Of a stretch of 64,000 bases of DNA, positions 53,041 through 62,617 are shown in pieces. The translations under genes were made by a program, and so were the position numbers. The stretch spans positions 1 through 64,000 of the forward strand of contig NZ_WAJR01000006.1 in NCBI RefSeq assembly GCF_008831035.1, given 5' to 3'. Position 1 is the stretch's first letter, and the number at the start of each line of letters is the position of its first letter. The DNA is from Ellagibacter isourolithinifaciens. GTDB lineage: Bacteria; Actinomycetota; Coriobacteriia; Coriobacteriales; Eggerthellaceae. The notes beneath the pieces were generated by a model, which saw only the letters and a program-made list of their open reading frames with translations, was not told the DNA's origin and did no database searches.

Positions 53041-53793
53041 ATGGCGAAATCTGGAAAGGACGACGCCGTGAGTATTCCCATCGATGATGCCAACACGGGC
53101 GCAGAGGCTCCCTCCTCCTCCCCAACCTGCGCCAACGATAGCGCCACCGCGGCCGATGCGAAGTCGGCTGCGGAGGGCGCTGCCGCCGAGCCGGTAGAGG
53201 CAGAAGTGCTCGAGGGCGAGCCCGAGGAAGCGGAAAAGCCCGCCGAGGGTGCCGAGGGCGAGAAACCTGCCGACGATGCGAAGGCCGAGGCGGAGAAGGC
53301 AGCAGCCGAGCTTGCTGCCGCGAAGGCCGAGGCTGCCGAGTGGAAAGACAAGTTCATGCGCCTTCACGCCGAGTGGGACACCTACCGCAGGCGTACGAAC
53401 GAGCAGCGTGAAGCCGAGAAGGCCCGCGCCGCGGAGAAGTTGGTCACGAGCCTGCTTCCCGTGATAGACGATTTCGAGCGCACGATCGACTATGCTGAGA
53501 AGAACGGCGAAGGCGAGCTGCTTGGAGGCGTTCGCGCGGTGCACTCCAAGTTCGTCGGCGTGCTCGAGAAGGACGGCGTGGAAGTGATCGATCCGACCGG
53601 CGAGGCATTCGACGCGTTGGAGGCTCAGGCGGTCGCGACTGTTCCCGATACGGAGGCGTTCGACGAGACGGTCCACGAAGTGTACCAAAAAGGGTACCGC
53701 CTTGGGGCGAAGGTCATCAGGCCCGCGATGGTCACGGTGACCACCGGCGGCCCGAAGCGACCCAAGCCCGAAGAGGACGAAACCGAAGAGTAA
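53041..53793 (+). CDS. grpE: Nucleotide exchange factor GrpE
   Basis: A 250-aa GrpE. The first 90 residues are a low-complexity Ala/Glu-rich extension, followed by the coiled-coil and head domain: KDKFMRLHAEWDTYRRRTNE, EKLVTSLLPVIDDFERTIDY, VHEVYQKGYRLGAKVIRPAM and VTTGGP. It lies 5 bp after dnaK and releases ADP from DnaK. Confidence 0.93.
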   Translation: MAKSGKDDAVSIPIDDANTGAEAPSSSPTCANDSATAADAKSAAEGAAAEPVEAEVLEGEPEEAEKPAEGAEGEKPADDAKAEAEKAAAELAAAKAEAAEWKDKFMRLHAEWDTYRRRTNEQREAEKARAAEKLVTSLLPVIDDFERTIDYAEKNGEGELLGGVRAVHSKFVGVLEKDGVEVIDPTGEAFDALEAQAVATVPDTEAFDETVHEVYQKGYRLGAKVIRPAMVTVTTGGPKRPKPEEDETEE

Positions 53794-53856
53794 TGTATGG
53801 GGGCGGGCGCGTGAGCCCGCCCTTGTTTTTCAAGTGAGAAAGGCAGGTGGTCGTGT

Positions 53857-54801
53857 ATGCCGGCAACTCCGGATTATTACAAAACGCTGGGCGTTCCGCG
53901 CACGGCGTCCACCGATGAGATAAAGAAGGCATTCCGCAAGCTTGCGCGCAAGTACCATCCCGATGCGGGCGGCGACGAGGCCAAGTTCAAGGAACTCAAC
54001 GAAGCGTACGAGGTTCTCTCCGACGACAAGAAGCGCAAGCTCTACGATCAGTACGGCACGGCGAATGAGAATCAGATTCCGCGTGGCTGGGGCGGCGGCC
54101 AGGGCGTGAACGTCGAGGACATCTTCGGCGGCATGGGCGGCGCTGGCAGCTGGGCCGACATTCTGGAGAGCATTCGCCGCGGCGAGGGTGCTTTCGGAAC
54201 GGAATGGGATTTCGGCAACTTCGGTGGCGGTGGGCGTCGAGGCCCTCGCCCGCAGAAGGGCAAGGACATGAACGTTACACTGAACGTGACGTTCGATGAG
54301 GCGTTCTGCGGTACCGAGAAGCGCGTGACTGTTCGCATTCCCGGCAAGGACGCCCCCGAAACCTTCACCGTGAAGGTCCCCGCAGGGGCCGTCGACGGTG
54401 GCAGGCTTCGCTTCCGCGGCAAGGGCGGCTTGGGCACAGGCGGCGGCGAGGCGGGCGATCTGCTCATCACCACCAAGATCGAACCCCATCCGTACTTCTC
54501 GCGCGACGGCGCCGACGTGCTCGTCGACGTGCCGGTTACCGTGGCGGAGGCGGCGCTCGGAGGCAGCGTCGTCATTCCCGCGCCGGATGGCTCAAAGGTG
54601 CGCGTGAAGGTTCCCGCCGGAACGCAAAGTGGGACGAAGCTCACGGTTCGCGGCAAGGGCGCACCGCGAGTGAAGGGGCAGGGCTCGGGCGACCTGAAGA
54701 TCAAGGTTGTCGTTAAGGTTCCTGAGCATTTGAACGATGGACAACGCAGGGCCCTGGAGGAATTCCAGGCTGCGACGAGCGAGGACGTGAGGACATGGTA
54801 A
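53857..54801 (+). CDS. dnaJ: DnaJ-family co-chaperone (CbpA-like, no zinc finger)
   Basis: A 314-aa J-protein. The J domain (residues 5-70) has [20 protein letters not shown] and the HPD motif in RKYHPDAGG, followed by a Gly-rich G/F region ([10 protein letters not shown]) and the C-terminal substrate domains ([39 protein letters not shown]). The cysteine zinc-finger repeats of classic DnaJ are absent, as in CbpA-type and DnaJ2 proteins. It stimulates DnaK and passes the repressor signal to HspR in this operon. Confidence 0.9.
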   Translation: MPATPDYYKTLGVPRTASTDEIKKAFRKLARKYHPDAGGDEAKFKELNEAYEVLSDDKKRKLYDQYGTANENQIPRGWGGGQGVNVEDIFGGMGGAGSWADILESIRRGEGAFGTEWDFGNFGGGGRRGPRPQKGKDMNVTLNVTFDEAFCGTEKRVTVRIPGKDAPETFTVKVPAGAVDGGRLRFRGKGGLGTGGGEAGDLLITTKIEPHPYFSRDGADVLVDVPVTVAEAALGGSVVIPAPDGSKVRVKVPAGTQSGTKLTVRGKGAPRVKGQGSGDLKIKVVVKVPEHLNDGQRRALEEFQAATSEDVRTW

Positions 54802-55199
54802 TGGACGACCGCAACAGACCCCTGTACATGATCAGCGTGGCAGCGGAGCTTGCGGGAGTGCATCCCCAGACGCTGCGCGCGTACGAGCAGAAAGGCCTCG
54901 TCACGCCGCAGCGAACGAGCGGCAACACTCGCATGTACTCGCAGGCCGACATCGAGCGGCTCGGGCTTATCAACGAGCTCACCAACGAGGGCATCAACCT
55001 TGCGGGCGTGACGCGCATCCTCGATTTGCAAGGGCGCTTGGACGCGCGCGACGAGGAAATCGACGACCTGCACAAGCGGGTGCGCCGCTTGGCCGATCGC
55101 GTGCATGAGCTCGAGACGCGCGAAAGCGTGAACTCGCTCGTGCAAAACGACGTCGGCGGCGTCACCCCGGGCGCTATCGTCCTTCGGCGCCTCTCTTAA
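54795..55199 (+). CDS. hspR: HspR, MerR-family heat-shock repressor
   Basis: A 134-aa MerR-type regulator overlapping dnaJ by 7 nt. It has [40 protein letters not shown], then a coiled-coil ([20 protein letters not shown]). HspR binds HAIR inverted repeats before the dnaK operon, using DnaK as co-repressor. HAIR-like sites are present at 50835-50855 and 50965-50985, in line with autoregulation. Confidence 0.9.
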   Translation: MVMDDRNRPLYMISVAAELAGVHPQTLRAYEQKGLVTPQRTSGNTRMYSQADIERLGLINELTNEGINLAGVTRILDLQGRLDARDEEIDDLHKRVRRLADRVHELETRESVNSLVQNDVGGVTPGAIVLRRLS

Positions 55200-55235
55200 A
55201 TGGCAAACCATCTCCTTACGAAGGAGGCTTAGATT

Positions 55236-57923
55236 ATGAGGTTAGACAAACTAGCAATCACCGCCCAGGAGGCGTTCCAGAACTCCATGGGCGTGGCAAG
55301 CGATGCCGAATCGGCGGTTATCCAGCCGATTCACCTCCTGAAGGCATTGCTCGATGCCGATGAGAACAACCTCGCGGCAATCATCAAGCGCATCGGCGCC
55401 GACCCGGCGCAGCTTGAGCGCAACGTGAACGAAGAGGTCGAGCGCGGCCCGAAGTCGCAGGGCGGCATGCCCATGCCGATGCCGGGCAATGACCTCATGA
55501 AGACGATTGACAACGCGGTGAAGGCAGCCGAGAAGCTCGGTGACAGCTACGCCACAAGCGAGCATCTGCTCATCGCGCTTTCGGAGGACAAGGGCCCAGC
55601 GGGGCGCATCTTGAACGGCGTGGGCATCACGCGCAAGAACATCGAGGCGGCCTACGAAGAGCTCCGTGGCGACACGCGCGTGACCGATCAGCAGGAGAAA
55701 GCCCAGTTCGAAGCCTTGGAGCAGTATGGTCAAAACCTCACTCAGCAGGCGCGCGAGGGCAAGCTCGACCCGGTGATCGGCCGCTCTGAGGAAATCCGGC
55801 GCACCATCCAGGTGCTTTCCCGCCGCACCAAGAACAACCCGGTGCTCATCGGCGAGCCGGGCACGGGCAAGACGGCCATCGTCGAGGGACTTGCGCAGCG
55901 CATCGTCGCAGGCGACGTGCCTTCCAGCCTGAAGGACCGCGACATCGTGTCGCTCGACTTGGGCGCGATGATGGCGGGCGCGAAATACCGCGGCGAGTTC
56001 GAGGACCGCTTGAAGGCGGTGCTGCGCGAGGTGAAGCAGTCCGAGGGCAAGGTTATCTTGTTCATCGACGAGCTGCATACCATCGTGGGCGCCGGCTCCT
56101 CGGGCGACAGCACGCTCGATGCGGGCAACATGCTTAAGCCCGCGCTCGCGCGTGGTGAGCTGCATGCCATCGGCGCGACCACGCTCGACGAGTACCGCAA
56201 GTACGTCGAGAAGGACAAAGCGCTTGCCCGCCGTTTCCAGCCGGTCATGATCGGCGAGCCGACGGTGGAAGACACCATCGCCATCCTTCGCGGCTTGAAG
56301 GAGAAGTACGAGATCCATCACGGCGTGCGCATCACCGACGGCGCCATCGTTGCCGCGGCGGAGCTTTCCGACCGCTACATCTCCGACCGCTTCCTCCCCG
56401 ACAAGGCGATCGACTTGATGGACGAGGCGGCGAGCCGCCTGCGTATCGAGATCGATTCGATGCCCGAAGAGGTCGACATGGCAGAGCGCAAGCTCACGCA
56501 GATGCAGATCGAGGAGCAGGCGCTCATGAAGGAGAGCGACGACGCCTCGAAGGAGCGCCTGGAGGCGCTGCGCCGCGACATCGCGAGCGCGCAAGAGGAC
56601 CTCGACCGTCGCAAGGCCGAATGGCGCAACGAGAAAGACGTCATCGAGAACGTGCAGACGCTCAAGGCCGACCTGGAAAGCGCCCAGGCCGAAGAGGAGC
56701 GCGTCACGCGCGAGGGCGACCTTTCGCGCGCCTCCGAGCTGCGTTATTCCACCATCCCCGAGCTGCAGCAGCGCTTGAAGACGGCGGAGGAGACGCTTGT
56801 CGGCAAGCAGAAGGACGGCGCGATCTTGAAGGAGGAGGTGTCTGAAGACGAGATCGCTGAGGTGGTGTCCGCGTGGACGGGCATCCCGGTCCAGAAGATG
56901 ATGCAGGGCGAGATGGAGAAGCTCGCCGACTTGGAAGACAAGCTGCATGAGCGCGTCGTCGGCCAGGACGAGGCCGTGCATGCGGTGGCGGGCGCCATTC
57001 GCCGCAACCGCGCGGGGCTTTCCGACCCGAACCGCCCGGTGGGCAGCTTCATGTTCTTGGGTCCCACGGGTGTTGGCAAGACCGAGCTCGCCAAGGCACT
57101 CGCCGAGTACCTGTTCGATTCCGAGAAGGCCATGGTGCGCATCGACATGTCCGAGTACATGGAGAAGTTCAGCGTCCAGCGCTTGATCGGTGCCCCTCCG
57201 GGATACGTGGGTTACGACGAGGGCGGCCAGCTCACCGAGGCGGTGCGCCGCAAGCCCTATTCGGTCGTGCTGCTCGACGAGATTGAAAAGGCGCACCCGG
57301 ACGTGTTCAACGTGCTTTTGCAGGTGCTCGATGACGGCCGCCTGACGGACGGCCAGGGGCGTGTGGTTAGCTTCAAGAACGCCATCATCATCATGACGAG
57401 CAACATCGCCAGTCAGGAGATTCGCGACTTCGCGAAGGAGAACGAGTCGATGGGCGAGATGATGGAAGGCATGTTGAAGGCCGACGTGGCCACCGCGTCG
57501 AAGAAGCTCGCCGAGTTTACGAACAGGATTCAGGATTCGCTGCGTGCCACGTTCAAGCCCGAGTTCCTGAACCGCATCGACGATATCATCACGTTCAAGC
57601 CGCTGTCGATCGAGTCGATGGAGCCTATCGTGAAGCTCCAGCTCGAAGACGTGCGCCGTCGCCTGGCCGACCGCCACGTGTCGCTCGACGTGACGCCCGC
57701 GGCGCTTGAGCATCTCTCAATCGACGGCTTCGACCCGGTGTATGGCGCTCGTCCGCTGAAGCGCTTGATCCAGCGTGAAGTGGTCGATCGCATCGCCGAC
57801 GCGGCTGTTCGCGGCAAGCTGCTCGACCGCAGCCATGTGCTGGTCGATATCGACGACACCGCGGGGGATTACACCTGCCGCGTTGAGGCGCCGCTCGATT
57901 TGGACGCCGTGCCGGTGGAGTAA
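55236..57923 (+). CDS. clpB: Disaggregase ClpB
   Basis: An 895-aa AAA+ disaggregase. An N-domain is followed by the first Walker A ([16 protein letters not shown]) and [17 protein letters not shown], the long M-domain coiled coil (about residues 400-530), and the second ATPase with [16 protein letters not shown] and [20 protein letters not shown]. It belongs to the dnaK operon, following hspR by 36 bp, with GAAGGAGG upstream of the ATG. It pulls aggregated proteins apart for DnaK. Clp ATPases of this size with an M-domain are ClpB rather than ClpC. Confidence 0.95.
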   Translation: MRLDKLAITAQEAFQNSMGVASDAESAVIQPIHLLKALLDADENNLAAIIKRIGADPAQLERNVNEEVERGPKSQGGMPMPMPGNDLMKTIDNAVKAAEKLGDSYATSEHLLIALSEDKGPAGRILNGVGITRKNIEAAYEELRGDTRVTDQQEKAQFEALEQYGQNLTQQAREGKLDPVIGRSEEIRRTIQVLSRRTKNNPVLIGEPGTGKTAIVEGLAQRIVAGDVPSSLKDRDIVSLDLGAMMAGAKYRGEFEDRLKAVLREVKQSEGKVILFIDELHTIVGAGSSGDSTLDAGNMLKPALARGELHAIGATTLDEYRKYVEKDKALARRFQPVMIGEPTVEDTIAILRGLKEKYEIHHGVRITDGAIVAAAELSDRYISDRFLPDKAIDLMDEAASRLRIEIDSMPEEVDMAERKLTQMQIEEQALMKESDDASKERLEALRRDIASAQEDLDRRKAEWRNEKDVIENVQTLKADLESAQAEEERVTREGDLSRASELRYSTIPELQQRLKTAEETLVGKQKDGAILKEEVSEDEIAEVVSAWTGIPVQKMMQGEMEKLADLEDKLHERVVGQDEAVHAVAGAIRRNRAGLSDPNRPVGSFMFLGPTGVGKTELAKALAEYLFDSEKAMVRIDMSEYMEKFSVQRLIGAPPGYVGYDEGGQLTEAVRRKPYSVVLLDEIEKAHPDVFNVLLQVLDDGRLTDGQGRVVSFKNAIIIMTSNIASQEIRDFAKENESMGEMMEGMLKADVATASKKLAEFTNRIQDSLRATFKPEFLNRIDDIITFKPLSIESMEPIVKLQLEDVRRRLADRHVSLDVTPAALEHLSIDGFDPVYGARPLKRLIQREVVDRIADAAVRGKLLDRSHVLVDIDDTAGDYTCRVEAPLDLDAVPVE

Positions 57924-57949
57924 AGGCTTGAGGGTCGATAGTTAGTTTA

Positions 57950-57985
57950 AGGCTGCCAGGTTCAATGACCTGGCAGCCTTTTTTT
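57950..57985 (+). terminator. Terminator of the dnaK-clpB operon
   Basis: AGGCTGCCAGGT pairs with ACCTGGCAGCCT across a 6-nt loop, followed by a run of seven T. Confidence 0.95.
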
Positions 57986-58041
57986 CGTTTAGGGCAACGG
58001 GTCCGCGCGATTTCTCGGCGCACTTTTCGCTACTCGAGGAT

Positions 58042-58073
58042 TCCGAAATGGAATGATAGTGTTCCATTTCGGA
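58042..58073. promoter_or_regulatory. 12-bp perfect palindrome upstream of the LysR gene
   Basis: TCCGAAATGGAA (58042-58053) pairs with TTCCATTTCGGA (58062-58073) around an 8-bp spacer. There is no T-run, so it is likelier an operator than a terminator. It lies about 110 bp before the LysR start. Confidence 0.7.
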
Positions 58074-58183
58074 TTGTTATTGCTTTGCTCCCTGCCAATA
58101 CTCTATATATACGGAGTTGCAGAGGGGATTGACGCGTGCGCTTGAGCCGTTTAGCGTATCGCGAGGCGGACAAGGGGGATTGT

Positions 58184-59098
58184 GTGAGAACAGACATGCT
58201 TCAGGAATTCATCGTCTGGGCGGAGAGCAAGACGATCGAGGCGGCGGCGAAGGAGATGCACATCTCCCAGTCCACGTTGAGCAAGCATCTCATTGCGCTT
58301 GAGGATGAACTGGGGATAAGCTTGATCAATCGCCATGACAAGGGTCGCCTGACTCCTGCGGGCGTGCGCTTTTACAACGGCATCGTCGACGTGATGGAAC
58401 GGCTCAACAAGACCGTCGAGGAAAGTCGGCAGATTGCGGAGAGGACCGACTACGAGATCATCGTTTGGGACCCCTTCGTCTTCTCGGGTGCTATGCGCGA
58501 GTTGGAGCGCATCATGCATGCGTTTTCAAAAGAGTGCTCGGTTCCTTTCCACTTCACCTTGAGAAACGAGGCGTACAAGACTCCGGGTGAGTCGCTCGCT
58601 GAAGGCTTGGTCGATGTTGCCATCGGCTATCATCCTTTCGGAGCAGAGGGCGAGGCGCCTCAGGGAATTACCGAGTTCAGCTTGATGGAAGAGCCGCTTG
58701 TACTGTGGTGCAAGAAGGAGCATCCGCTTGCGCGGAAGGAGCAGCTGCTCCCCGAAGACCTCAAAGGTGTGCCCATCATGTGTAGCATGGAGCTTGCCCA
58801 TCCCCTGGCGACTGCGATAACGAAGATGTGTGCGCAAAGGGGGTTCAAGCCGCGGTTCTATCGCTTCAACCCCACGTCGCAAGCGTCGTTTTTCTTCGAT
58901 GCGCCGGCAGAATGTGTCTATGTCTTCACGCCGGAACTGCGCAATGACGAGCGCATCCGTTTGCGCGATGACATGGTGCTGCGCCATTTCGACGACAAGA
59001 CGTTTGCTGTTCGTTGTTGCGTGGCGGTTCGCAACGCTGAGACCAACGAGGCGCTCTCCCAGTTCCGCGCGTTCCTTGCCGACGATGAGAACCGCTAA
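58184..59098 (+). CDS. LysR-family transcriptional regulator
   Basis: A 304-aa regulator. The N-terminal helix-turn-helix reads MLQEFIVWAESKTIEAAAKE, then MHISQSTLSKHLIALEDELG; the effector-binding domain starts near residue 75. The start at GTG 58184 has AAGGGGG upstream; a longer frame from 58136 lacks a site. The gene directly precedes and is co-oriented with the molybdoenzyme operon and is its probable substrate-sensing switch, as for other dehydroxylase loci. The effector is unknown. Confidence 0.85.
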   Translation: MRTDMLQEFIVWAESKTIEAAAKEMHISQSTLSKHLIALEDELGISLINRHDKGRLTPAGVRFYNGIVDVMERLNKTVEESRQIAERTDYEIIVWDPFVFSGAMRELERIMHAFSKECSVPFHFTLRNEAYKTPGESLAEGLVDVAIGYHPFGAEGEAPQGITEFSLMEEPLVLWCKKEHPLARKEQLLPEDLKGVPIMCSMELAHPLATAITKMCAQRGFKPRFYRFNPTSQASFFFDAPAECVYVFTPELRNDERIRLRDDMVLRHFDDKTFAVRCCVAVRNAETNEALSQFRAFLADDENR

Positions 59099-59366
59099 GG
59101 ACCTGCTAAGGGCTCCCGCACTCGGCTTCGGCGAATGAGGGCGGCGGCGCACGACCCCGGCCTCAACCGAGAGGAAACGGAATGGGCGCTTGACGAGGAT
59201 TTATTCCGTTTCGTCATTAATCCCGCCTGAAGAATAATCAAAACGACGTCAAGTGGCGTCGTTTTTTCTTTCGAGGGCGCATATTCATCGCTTAGCCCAT
59301 GACGTCGCCGCTTCCCATAATGGCATCTGCAAAAACCACTCCAAGACGAAGAGAGAGGGGAATGGA
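59099..59366. promoter_or_regulatory. Gap between regulator and molybdoenzyme genes, with terminator
   Basis: AAAACGACG (59240-59248) pairs with CGTCGTTTT (59257-59265) and is followed by TTCTT, a clear terminator for the LysR gene. The molybdoenzyme operon therefore has its own promoter in the following 100 bp, which cannot be pinned down. Confidence 0.7.
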
Positions 59367-61640
59367 ATGCAGATTCCAGAAGGGGAATATCGAGTCGGCA
59401 CTGATGACGACTACTACGTTCGCACGAATGTGTGGTCGGCACCTGGCTGCCATGGTGCAGCGTGCGGCGCTATCCTCCACATCAAGGACGGCAAGTTCGT
59501 CGACATCGAAGGCGACGAGAGCAATCCCATCACGCAGGGGCGTTTGTGCATCAAATGCCTGAACATGACTGAGTTCGAGTATCATCCCGAGCGCATCATC
59601 TACCCGATGAAGCGCGACCCGAAGGATCGCGGCAAGAACGCGTGGGAGCGCATCACCTGGGATGAGGCGTACGACCTCATCGAGGAGAACTACAACAAGG
59701 TTGTCGAGAAGACGGGAACCCCGAATGCTGTTCTGACCCTTGGTGGCACCGGCCGCGAGGCGACGATGTTCTACCCGGTCATCTCGTTCGCCGACTTCCG
59801 TTCGGCTAACGTCGCGGCGCCGATCTCCGGCGACTCCTGCTACGGCCCTCGCTGCATGATGGCGGCGAACATCTTCGGCTCTGGCTATCCCGAGGTCGAC
59901 AGCGGCATGTTCTTCGACGACAAGTACAACGACCCGCGCTTCGAGCGCCCCGAGTACATGATCGTTTGGGGTTCGAACCCGCTCGTCTCCAATCCGGCGG
60001 GCTATTTCGGCCACCAGATCATCGACATGATGAAGATGGGCACGAAGCTCATCGTCGTCGACCCCCAGATCACCTGGATGGGCTCTCGCGCCGAGCACGT
60101 GCTGCAGCTTCGCCCGGGCACTGACGCGGCGCTCGCTATCGGCATGCTGAAGGTCATCGTTGATGAGGACATCTACGACAAGGAATTCGTCGAGAAGTGG
60201 GTGTACGGCTTCGATTGGCTCGTCGAGCGAATCAACAAGTACTCCTACGAGGAGATCGAGAAGCTGACGCAGGTTCCGACCGAGCAGATGCGCACGGTCG
60301 CCCGTGCATACGCCACCGCCGACGGCACCGGCCGCAACTGCTCCATCTTCATGGGCGTTGCCATGGAGATGCAGACCGACGCGCTTTCCGACATCCAGGC
60401 TGTTTTGAGCCTCATCGCCATCACGGGCAACGTCGACGTTCCCGGCGGCAACGTGCTCGGCCCCAAGGCGTCCTTCACGGGTGCGTGGCGCTACGAGCAG
60501 ATCAAGTGGGTTGCGGAAAAGGAGAAGCAGAGCCGTATCGGCAACGACCGCGAGCCGATCGAGCGCAACGCGCTTTCCAACGTCCAGTCCGACGCCATCC
60601 TTCCTGAGCTCGAGCTCCCCGATGATCAGCGTACGGTGCACATGATCTGGTTCAACAGCTGCAATGCTCTCGTGTGCATGCCCGCAGAGCCGCAGCGCTG
60701 GATCAACGCCTGCCAGAAGATGGACTTCAACGTGGTCCAGGACCTCTTCATGACGCCGACGGCGATGGCCCTGTGCGATCTGTTCCTCCCCGTTTCCACG
60801 TTCATCGAGCATGACGGCGTCGTCCAGATTCACTACGGCCGCCACACCCCTTACCTCGGCGCCGAGGTGAAGGCTATCGACTACGGCGAGACCAAGTCCG
60901 ACCTGGAAGTCACCTTTGAGCTCGGCAAGCGCCTGAACCCCGAAGCTTGGGCCGAGTACGAAACGATCGAAGACTTCATGGACAACCAGATCGAGCCGAC
61001 GGGCATGACGTTCGATGAGCTGCGTCACAAGGGCATCCTCTCCTTCAACGGTTGGAACTATCGCAAGTACGAAACCGGCGAGCTGCGCAGCGATGGCCAG
61101 CCCGGCTTCAACACCGTCACCGGCATGATCGAGCTGTACTCTCTGCAGCTTGAATCCTGGGGCGAGGAGCCGCTGCCGATGATCGAGCCCGTTCCCTTCA
61201 GCAAGGAATCCAACCCCGAGATGGCGGAGAAGTACCCGATCATCCTTACCACCGGCGGCCGCAAGTGGACGCAGTTCCACTCCGAATGGCGTCAGGTCAA
61301 GGGTATGCGTGAGATCGATCCGTGGCCGGTGCTGACCGTGAACCCCGAGACCGCCAAGGAATACGGCATCTCCGAGGGCGACTGGGCCGAGGTCTTCAAT
61401 GACACCGGCAAGGCACGCCTCAAGGTGAAGGTTTCCCCGGTTATCAAGCCTGGTATGGTGCACGCGACGCATGCATGGTGGTTCCCCGAGCAGGACGGCG
61501 AGGCTCCGAACTACTTCGGCGCGTTCAAGTCGAACATCAACACGCTGCTTCCCAACGACAGCTGCGGGCGCATGTACAAGGGCAGCCCCTACAAATCGAA
61601 CATGTGCAATATCCGCCGTGTCACCGGCCTGGACGACTAG
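59367..61640 (+). CDS. Molybdopterin oxidoreductase catalytic subunit (dehydroxylase/transhydroxylase-like)
   Basis: A 757-aa DMSO-reductase-superfamily enzyme binding bis-MGD molybdenum or tungsten. Near the N-terminus C28-x4-C33 and C61-x2-C64 replace the usual C-x2-C-x3-C-x27-C, an unusual Fe-S spacing. YHPERIIYPMKRDPKDRGKN and WERITWDEAYDLIEENYNKV are family hallmarks. D156-S157-C158 in PISGDSCYGPRC sits where the metal ligand is expected; pyrogallol transhydroxylase uses a D-S pair there. There is no Tat signal, so it acts in the cytoplasm. GAGAGGGGAATGGA precedes the ATG. The small Fe-S partner follows. Confidence 0.85.
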   Translation: MQIPEGEYRVGTDDDYYVRTNVWSAPGCHGAACGAILHIKDGKFVDIEGDESNPITQGRLCIKCLNMTEFEYHPERIIYPMKRDPKDRGKNAWERITWDEAYDLIEENYNKVVEKTGTPNAVLTLGGTGREATMFYPVISFADFRSANVAAPISGDSCYGPRCMMAANIFGSGYPEVDSGMFFDDKYNDPRFERPEYMIVWGSNPLVSNPAGYFGHQIIDMMKMGTKLIVVDPQITWMGSRAEHVLQLRPGTDAALAIGMLKVIVDEDIYDKEFVEKWVYGFDWLVERINKYSYEEIEKLTQVPTEQMRTVARAYATADGTGRNCSIFMGVAMEMQTDALSDIQAVLSLIAITGNVDVPGGNVLGPKASFTGAWRYEQIKWVAEKEKQSRIGNDREPIERNALSNVQSDAILPELELPDDQRTVHMIWFNSCNALVCMPAEPQRWINACQKMDFNVVQDLFMTPTAMALCDLFLPVSTFIEHDGVVQIHYGRHTPYLGAEVKAIDYGETKSDLEVTFELGKRLNPEAWAEYETIEDFMDNQIEPTGMTFDELRHKGILSFNGWNYRKYETGELRSDGQPGFNTVTGMIELYSLQLESWGEEPLPMIEPVPFSKESNPEMAEKYPIILTTGGRKWTQFHSEWRQVKGMREIDPWPVLTVNPETAKEYGISEGDWAEVFNDTGKARLKVKVSPVIKPGMVHATHAWWFPEQDGEAPNYFGAFKSNINTLLPNDSCGRMYKGSPYKSNMCNIRRVTGLDD

Positions 61641-61670
61641 TCGGTAGCCGAGAAAAGAGAGGAGAAGAAA

Positions 61671-62006
61671 ATGAGCAAGAAGGCACTTCTTATCAACTAC
61701 AAGTACTGCTCCGGCTGCCACAGCTGCGAAATCGCTTGCCGCAACCACCTTCAGTGCGGTTTGGGCAAGTGGGGCATCAAGCTGACCGAGATCCAGCCGT
61801 TTGAGGCCCATCCCGGTGACTGGAACTGGGACTATGTTCCCGTTCCCACGAAGCTCTGCGATCAGTGCGCCGAGCGCGTCGAAGCGGGGGAGAAGCCGGC
61901 GTGCGTCAAGCACTGCCAGTCGTTCTGCATGGAGTATGGCACGCCTGAGGAAATGGCGAAGCGAGCCGAGGAGCTCGGCGACAAGACCGCCATCTTCATG
62001 ATTTAA
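61671..62006 (+). CDS. 4Fe-4S electron-transfer subunit
   Basis: A 111-aa DmsB-like small subunit. It has CSGCHSCEIACRNH for one cluster and a second set KLCDQCAERVEAGEKPACVK-HC for a further centre, with fewer cysteines than the four-cluster DmsB type. It begins MSKKALLINYKYC, with GAGAGGAGAAG upstream. It lies 30 bp after the catalytic subunit and carries electrons to it, presumably from a cytosolic donor because no membrane anchor subunit is present. Confidence 0.87.
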   Translation: MSKKALLINYKYCSGCHSCEIACRNHLQCGLGKWGIKLTEIQPFEAHPGDWNWDYVPVPTKLCDQCAERVEAGEKPACVKHCQSFCMEYGTPEEMAKRAEELGDKTAIFMI

Positions 62007-62062
62007 AGGCATTGCTCGCGTGGTGCGGGCGAGCGCTTCGTCCGCTCGCGCCACGATATCGA

Positions 62063-62097
62063 GGTTGCGCCCCATTCGAGACGCGTGGGGCGCAACC
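62063..62097 (+). terminator. Hairpin between the Fe-S subunit and the small protein gene
   Basis: GGTTGCGCCCCA (62063-62074) pairs with TGGGGCGCAACC (62086-62097). A second stem lies before it (about 62016-62054). There is no strong T-run, so it may allow partial read-through to the MFS genes. Confidence 0.6.
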
Positions 62098-62137
62098 GAT
62101 TTAGTACCGCGCTAGTGCTGTGAAAGAGGGGGACGGC

Positions 62138-62578
62138 ATGGCTAAGAGGCAACGTGGATGGACTACGCTCACCGATATCGAAGAGTTCAAGACGATAACG
62201 TGGAGCTTCCTTAAGAATATTACCATGACCTGGGAATATGACGGCATGGCATATCTGTTTCGTGAGGCTCGTATTCCCATCTACGGTATCGACCGCGGAA
62301 CCATGAAGATGAACCACCCCATCATGGCAATGGGAATTCCCATGCAGAGGGACAAGAACTACGGCGTAGATATCTATGTTCCCGCCAAACTCAAGAAGAA
62401 GGCCGCTTCTCTATTAGCGGATGAGGCTCGCGTTCGCGAATGCGCCGAGCTCGAAATCGTTGCTGGGGAAGAGAATGCGCGCGCTTTTAATGAGGAGGCT
62501 CTTGCCAACAAGAAGAGGAATTCCCAGCGGAAAGCTGAGCGCAGGAAGGGTTTCTTCAAGGCTCTTCTGTGCAAATAA
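62138..62578 (+). CDS. Unrecognised small protein of the dehydroxylase locus
   Basis: A 146-aa soluble protein beginning MAKRQRGWTTLTDIEEFKTI, with GAGGGGGA upstream. The first half has aromatic and Met-rich segments (MTWEYDGMAYLFREARIPIY, GTMKMNHPIMAMGIPM) suggesting a compact alpha/beta domain; the second half is Lys/Arg/Glu-rich helix. No domain or cofactor motif is recognised. It lies between the Fe-S subunit and the MFS transporter and should act with them. It may be a chaperone or substrate-handling factor; the sequence does not decide. Confidence 0.6.
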   Translation: MAKRQRGWTTLTDIEEFKTITWSFLKNITMTWEYDGMAYLFREARIPIYGIDRGTMKMNHPIMAMGIPMQRDKNYGVDIYVPAKLKKKAASLLADEARVRECAELEIVAGEENARAFNEEALANKKRNSQRKAERRKGFFKALLCK

Positions 62579-62617
62579 AGGAGTGGGATTAAAGGATCCC
62601 AAAAAAAAGGGGTGAGT

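Noticed and set aside
55251-57713. 820-codon minus-strand frame across clpB
   Set aside because: Codon-bias shadow of clpB, Leu/Arg/His-rich with no motif.
59292-62075. 927-codon open frame on the minus strand across the molybdoenzyme genes
   Set aside because: It is a shadow of the GC-rich coding strand. The plus-strand frame has clear molybdopterin motifs and ribosome sites; the minus frame has none.
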